A DNA stretch of 64,000 nt from Myxococcales bacterium (GTDB lineage: Bacteria > Myxococcota > Myxococcia > Myxococcales > Myxococcaceae), in contig JACPVI010000010.1 in the NCBI GenBank assembly GCA_016191815.1, positions 31,726-95,725 of the forward strand, read 5' to 3'. The notes beneath the pieces were generated by a model that worked only from the letters and a program-made list of their open reading frames with translations, did not search any database and was not told where the DNA came from. The translations under genes were made by a program, and so were the position numbers. The first letter of the stretch is position 1. Every line of letters begins with the position of its first letter. Positions 59,918-64,000 of this stretch are shown in pieces.

Positions 59918-62900
59918 GTGCGCCTTCGGACAGAAGCACCATTTCGAGCTTCCGCGTTGGCGGCGCTGCTCGCGGTCACGCTTTCCGCCACCGCCCTGGC
60001 CGCGGTGCGCGACGGCTCTGATCTGGCCGGCACCGACCTCGCTTACCAGTACTCAGCGCTCTCCGGTGGCCTCATCAAGGCCAACTGGGACAAGGCGGAC
60101 GGCGCGACCTCCTACAAGCTGGCGATAGGCACCACGCCGGGCGGCTCCGACACCTTGGCGGTTGCCAACGTGGGCAACGTCAGCAGCTACACGGCCCTCG
60201 GGCTGAGCTTGGCCTACGAGACCAGGTACTACGTCACGATCGTCCCTGTCTACTCGGGCACCGATGGCACCGCCGAGGCTTCCAACGGCGTGCTCATCGC
60301 CGAGGCCGTCTCCTGGGACGGCAAGAGCACCGTGGGCCTCACCCGCGGCTTTACAGCCGATTGGCCAGAGTCGGGCGTCACCGCATGGTACGGCAATCAC
60401 TACTTCGAAACGGTCAACATCCCAGCCGCGAACACGGTGCTGGTGCAGGGCTTTGGCCGCGAGGATCAGGTTCCCGAAGGAGTGGGTGCCAACGACGCGC
60501 GAGTGCTCAACCCCAAGGACGGCTGGCTCGCCATTCACGCCAACTCCATCACCGTGGCCGGGAAGATCATCGCTTCGGGGCGCGGCTACGGGGGCGGCGC
60601 CGGGGCACCGGGCGGGTGCGGCGGCGGGTTCGGAAAGGGCGGCAGCGATGGCCTGGGCGGTGAGGGGGGAGCCAACGCCTGCGGAGGAGGAGGCGGCGGA
60701 AGCCCGGGCGGCAAAGGAGGCGTGGGCGCCTCGCGGGGCGGGAACGCCAGCATGGTGGGAGCCGGGGGAGGAGGCGGAGGCGGTTGCACCTCGGGCTACA
60801 ACGGGGGTGACGCCACCCAGCCGGGGCAGGGCAACAGTCCGGGCGCGGCAGGAATCGCGGCGACGGTGGGCGGCAACGGCGTACACGCCACGTCCGGGGG
60901 TGGCGGGGCCGGCGGCACCGGCGAGCTCGGGCCCGGTGGCGGCGGTGGATCGGGCTACGACAGCAGGAACGGAGGAGGAGGCGGCGGCGGCTACGGGGCC
61001 GGTGGAGGCGGCGGCTTCTGGAGCGCCGGTGGCTCGGGCGGCGCGGGAGGGACCGGAGGGGCGCGCGCGCTCGCACGCGACGCCGCCGGCGGAAACGCTG
61101 CCGGTCCGTTCGGTGGCAAGGGCGTGGCAGGCGCCGACGGCGAGGCCGGCGGCTACCGGGCAGCGCAGGCCAACGGCGACACCACCACCGGGGAGGAGCT
61201 CTACCTGGGATCGGGCGGCGCCGGCGGGGCGGGCTACAGCTGCGGATCCGGAGGAGCTGGAGGCGCCGGCGGCGGAGCCATCTACCTGCGCGCGGCCGGC
61301 TCGCTGATCATCACCTCCACCGGAATGATCCTGACCAACGGCTCCGGGGGCGGCGGCGGCTCCACGGACGGCACCACCTACAATGGCGCGGGAGGAGCGG
61401 GGGGCGGAATCCTGCTCAAGGGCGCGACGGTAGATGTGGCCGCCACCGGCTTCCAGGTGAGCGCCCGAGGAGCCGGCGGCAGCGCGGCGAACGGCGGCAC
61501 GGTCAAGATGTTCAGCGGCGCGCTCTTGGGCACGGTGCCCGGCTCCAACGCGGGGCGCGTCTTCAACCGCCAGCAGACCGCTCCGGTGATCAGCGCGACC
61601 GTCCCCGATCAGACCGCTCAGCCCAACAACTCCATCACGCTGGCCCTGTCCGGCTACGAGAGCGACGGCCAGGACACCGGCGCGGCGCTGCGCTGGTACG
61701 CCACCGGGCAGAACCCGTCGGTGATCGCGGCCACTTCTGGCCAGCGCTCCTCCAGCGACACGCTGGTGTTCACACCCGTCGCCAACGCGGTGGGCTGCGA
61801 CAACGTCACGCTCACGCTCGAGGACAGCGACGGGATGACCGCGCGGCAGGACGTGGTGCTCTGCTGGAGGACCACCAACCGCAACCCGTCCATCAGCTCC
61901 ACGCCGCCGGCAGGAGCCACGGAAGACTCGCCCTTCAGCTATCAGGTTATGGCGTCGGACCCCGATGGCGACCCGCTGACCTACTCGCTCCCCGTCGGGC
62001 CGGTGGGAATGACCATCGACGCTGCTGGGCTGGTGAGGTGGGTTCCGTCCAACGCCGACGTGGGGACCCGCGCGGTGACGGTGAAGGTGAGCGATGGCAA
62101 GGGCGGAGAGGCCCAGCAGGCCTTCAATCTGGCCGTGGCGAACGTGAACGACCCACCGGTGATCACCTCGACGCCGCCCACGGTGGCCACCGAGAAGTCC
62201 CTCTACCTCTACCAGGCCGTCGCCGTTGATCCAGATCCCGGCGGCGACCTGCTCACCTGGTCGCTCGTGTCACCTCCCACGGGGATGACCATCAATCCCG
62301 GGACCGGACTGGTGAGCTGGACACCGGGCCAGGCGAGCGTGGGCACCTCGCAGGTGACGGTGCGCGCGGACGACGGCAACGGCGGCGTGGTCTCGCAGAG
62401 CTATTTCCTCACCGTCCAGAATGTCAACGATCCGCCGCTGTTCACCTCCACGGCGCCGCTCTCGGCCACCGAAGACTCGCCTTACACGTACGCCGCCACC
62501 GGCACGGATCCCGACGGAGACGTGCTGACCTTCTCTCTGGTGGCCGGACCCGCGGCCATGACCGTCAGCTCCGGTGGCAACGTGCAATGGGTCCCGACCA
62601 ACGCCTTCGTCGGCTCGCACGGGGTGACCCTGAGGGTGAGCGACGGCAAGGGCGGAGAAGCGCTGCAGGCGTTCACAGTGGTGGTCGCCAACGTGAACGA
62701 CCCGCCGGTCATCACCTCCACCCCGCTGGCGGTCGCGACGGAGAACGTCTCCTACTTCTACCAGGCCACCGCGGCGGACCCGGACCCGACCATGGACTCG
62801 CTCACCTGGTCGCTGGTGGCCCCCCCCTCGGGGATGAGCATCAACGGCGGGACAGGGCTTTTGAGCTGGCGGCCCGGGCCCGGCAGCGTGGGCAGCGTGC

Positions 62901-64000
62901 AGATCACCGTCCGCGTGGAGGACGGCAAGGGCGGCGTGGCCTCCCAGAGCTACTTCCTTACCGTTCAGAACGTGAACGACCCACCGGCGTTCACCTCCGC
63001 GCCCGTTCTGGCGGCGACCGAGGACTCGCCTTACGCGTACGCGGCCACCGCCACCGATCCCGACGGCGACCCGCTGACCTTCTCGCTGGTCTTCGGTCCC
63101 ACGGGTACCACCGTCAGCTCGGGCGGGAGCGTGCAGTGGCTCCCCACCAACGCGCAGGTCGGCTCCCACGGAGTGACCCTGAAGGTCGGTGATGGCAAGG
63201 GCGGCGAGGGCTTGCAGAGCTTCACCCTCGTGGTGGCGAACTTGAACGACGCTCCGGTCATCACCTCCACCCCTCTGACGGTGACGGCCGAAGGCTCGGC
63301 CTATGCCTACCAACCCGTCGCGGTGGATCCTGACCCCACGGCGGACACGCTCTCCTGGTCGCTGGTGGCGGCGCCGTCAGGGATGACCATCAACGCCGGG
63401 ACCGGACTGGTGAGCTGGAAGCCGGGACCTTCCAACGTCGGCAACGTGCCGATCACTCTCCGCGTCGAGGACGGCAACGGGGGCGTGGCCTCGCAGAGCT
63501 ACTTCCTCACCGTCCAGAACACGAACGATTCGCCGAGCTTCACCTCGACGCCGCCGCTCTCGGCCTCCGAGGGCGTGCCCTACAGCTACCCGGCGACTGC
63601 GTCCGACCCGGACCCCGGGGACACCTTGAGCTACTCGGTGGTGAGCGGGCCTTCGGGCCTCACAATGAGCGCCTCAACCGGCTTGGTGCTCTGGACGCCA
63701 ACCTACGCACAGGTGGGGCTCGAGGCCGTGGAGCTGAAAGTAACTGACGCGGCAGGGCTGAAGGACACCCAGCGCTTTACGGTGGCAGTGGCCTTCAGGG
63801 ACAACGATGCCGACGGGATGTCGGATTCCTGGGAGCAGCAGCAGGGCCTGGATCCGGCACGCAACGACGCCGCGGAGGACCCCGACGGCGACGGCCTCAC
63901 CAACCTCCAGGAATTCAACCAGGGAACCCGCCCGCGCACCTTCAACGGGCCGGTGGCCCCGGTGCTCATCTCGCCCAAGGACGGCGAGGAGGTCTCCGGC
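59918..64000 (+). CDS. Giant secreted protein: FN3-like, Gly-rich and cadherin-like repeats (3' end beyond window)
   Basis: At least 1361 codons without a stop. GTG 59918 is the first possible start after an in-frame stop at 59903 and has AAGGGGG 8 nt upstream. A signal peptide (ASALAALLAVTLSATALA) leads to an FN3-like domain (~35-125) and an unknown beta domain. Then comes a ~240-residue Gly-rich tract (~223-460; dozens of GGxG runs). After a linker, seven cadherin/Ig-like repeats (~656-1293) each open NDPPxxTSTP and contain DPDGDxLTxSL and VxDGxGGxxxQ. A thrombospondin-type-3-like Ca site follows (DNDADGMSD, DPDGDGLTNLQEF). Probably a surface adhesin or extracellular structural protein. Confidence 0.88.
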   Translation, partial: MRLRTEAPFRASALAALLAVTLSATALAAVRDGSDLAGTDLAYQYSALSGGLIKANWDKADGATSYKLAIGTTPGGSDTLAVANVGNVSSYTALGLSLAYETRYYVTIVPVYSGTDGTAEASNGVLIAEAVSWDGKSTVGLTRGFTADWPESGVTAWYGNHYFETVNIPAANTVLVQGFGREDQVPEGVGANDARVLNPKDGWLAIHANSITVAGKIIASGRGYGGGAGAPGGCGGGFGKGGSDGLGGEGGANACGGGGGGSPGGKGGVGASRGGNASMVGAGGGGGGGCTSGYNGGDATQPGQGNSPGAAGIAATVGGNGVHATSGGGGAGGTGELGPGGGGGSGYDSRNGGGGGGGYGAGGGGGFWSAGGSGGAGGTGGARALARDAAGGNAAGPFGGKGVAGADGEAGGYRAAQANGDTTTGEELYLGSGGAGGAGYSCGSGGAGGAGGGAIYLRAAGSLIITSTGMILTNGSGGGGGSTDGTTYNGAGGAGGGILLKGATVDVAATGFQVSARGAGGSAANGGTVKMFSGALLGTVPGSNAGRVFNRQQTAPVISATVPDQTAQPNNSITLALSGYESDGQDTGAALRWYATGQNPSVIAATSGQRSSSDTLVFTPVANAVGCDNVTLTLEDSDGMTARQDVVLCWRTTNRNPSISSTPPAGATEDSPFSYQVMASDPDGDPLTYSLPVGPVGMTIDAAGLVRWVPSNADVGTRAVTVKVSDGKGGEAQQAFNLAVANVNDPPVITSTPPTVATEKSLYLYQAVAVDPDPGGDLLTWSLVSPPTGMTINPGTGLVSWTPGQASVGTSQVTVRADDGNGGVVSQSYFLTVQNVNDPPLFTSTAPLSATEDSPYTYAATGTDPDGDVLTFSLVAGPAAMTVSSGGNVQWVPTNAFVGSHGVTLRVSDGKGGEALQAFTVVVANVNDPPVITSTPLAVATENVSYFYQATAADPDPTMDSLTWSLVAPPSGMSINGGTGLLSWRPGPGSVGSVQITVRVEDGKGGVASQSYFLTVQNVNDPPAFTSAPVLAATEDSPYAYAATATDPDGDPLTFSLVFGPTGTTVSSGGSVQWLPTNAQVGSHGVTLKVGDGKGGEGLQSFTLVVANLNDAPVITSTPLTVTAEGSAYAYQPVAVDPDPTADTLSWSLVAAPSGMTINAGTGLVSWKPGPSNVGNVPITLRVEDGNGGVASQSYFLTVQNTNDSPSFTSTPPLSASEGVPYSYPATASDPDPGDTLSYSVVSGPSGLTMSASTGLVLWTPTYAQVGLEAVELKVTDAAGLKDTQRFTVAVAFRDNDADGMSDSWEQQQGLDPARNDAAEDPDGDGLTNLQEFNQGTRPRTFNGPVAPVLISPKDGEEVSG
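61883..63796 (+). repeat. Seven tandem cadherin-like repeats, alternating 279/270 bp
   Basis: Unit starts (AACGA/AACCC codons) lie at 61883, 62147, 62426, 62696, 62975, 63245 and 63524. From the second unit on, lengths alternate 279, 270, 279, 270, 279 bp. Two subtypes are visible. Type A: ITSTPxxVA ... YQAxAxDPDP ... GTGLVSW ... SYFLTVQN. Type B: FTSxxxLxATEDSPYxYAATxTDPDGD ... VQWxPTNAxVGSHGVTL. The true tandem unit is therefore the ~549-bp A+B pair. Confidence 0.9.

Noticed and set aside
61883..63796. CRISPR-like or satellite array
   Set aside because: Repeats of 270-279 bp are in frame and encode a cadherin-like domain; there are no short direct repeats with unique spacers anywhere in the window.

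Overview
The window is GC-rich throughout and gene-dense on both strands. Its content points to a member of the Myxococcota (myxobacteria or close uncultured relatives). It has many large lipoproteins with lipoboxes, a kinase-fold membrane protein, an FHA/sigma-54-type regulator, PPC-repeat and Ca-binding surface proteins, and the housekeeping run prfA-prmC-murA. I assign the phylum by gene style only; no marker-gene comparison was possible.

Layout. 1-563: C-terminal end of an unidentified gene. 789-14216: a tightly overlapping three-gene operon of a 1746-aa secreted Cys-module repeat protein, a thioester alpha-2-macroglobulin and penicillin-binding protein 1C. 14254-22365 (minus strand): a glycan cluster that appears to encode all four steps to GDP-D-glycero-D-manno-heptose (gmhA-like isomerase, hddA kinase, and one 629-aa protein carrying the guanylyltransferase, the bisphosphate phosphatase and an extra P-loop domain). 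It also holds a glycosyltransferase, a methyltransferase and a membrane-protein/epimerase fusion. 22421-27175 (minus): an outer-membrane protein followed by a lipase-like lipoprotein. 27390-29007: rpoZ and a class III aminotransferase. 29061-32177 (minus): a membrane pseudokinase, a NUDIX remnant and two conserved-looking unknowns. 32289-34607: groES-groEL with three CIRCE-type operators, a good sigma-70 promoter and a terminator. 34849-39369: lipoproteins, a PilZ protein and the FHA regulator. 39475-45760 (minus): smc, a CNNM/CorC-type protein, a TPR protein and a 37-aa very basic peptide. 45881-49146: prfA-prmC-murA. 49297-52873: zinc-ribbon protein, NADase-type glycan-binding-domain-like protein, PPC lipoprotein and a lone receiver.

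52931-59087 is the accessory highlight. An intact tRNA-Gly(CCC) is followed, 6.0 kb later, by a 131-bp direct repeat of its 3' half and trailing terminator. Together they bracket a small decayed genomic island holding a truncated tyrosine integrase, a frameshifted ORF6N gene, a broken transposase-like gene, a broken parE with its antitoxin, and several cargo genes. An intact second copy of the same type of toxin-antitoxin module sits just outside the right repeat. From 59918 to the window end runs the first 1361 codons of a giant secreted protein (FN3-like, Gly-rich, then seven cadherin-like repeats of strictly alternating 279/270-bp length).

Limits: all family names come from motifs read by eye. 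No alignments, structure predictions or database searches were run. Residue numbers are hand counts.
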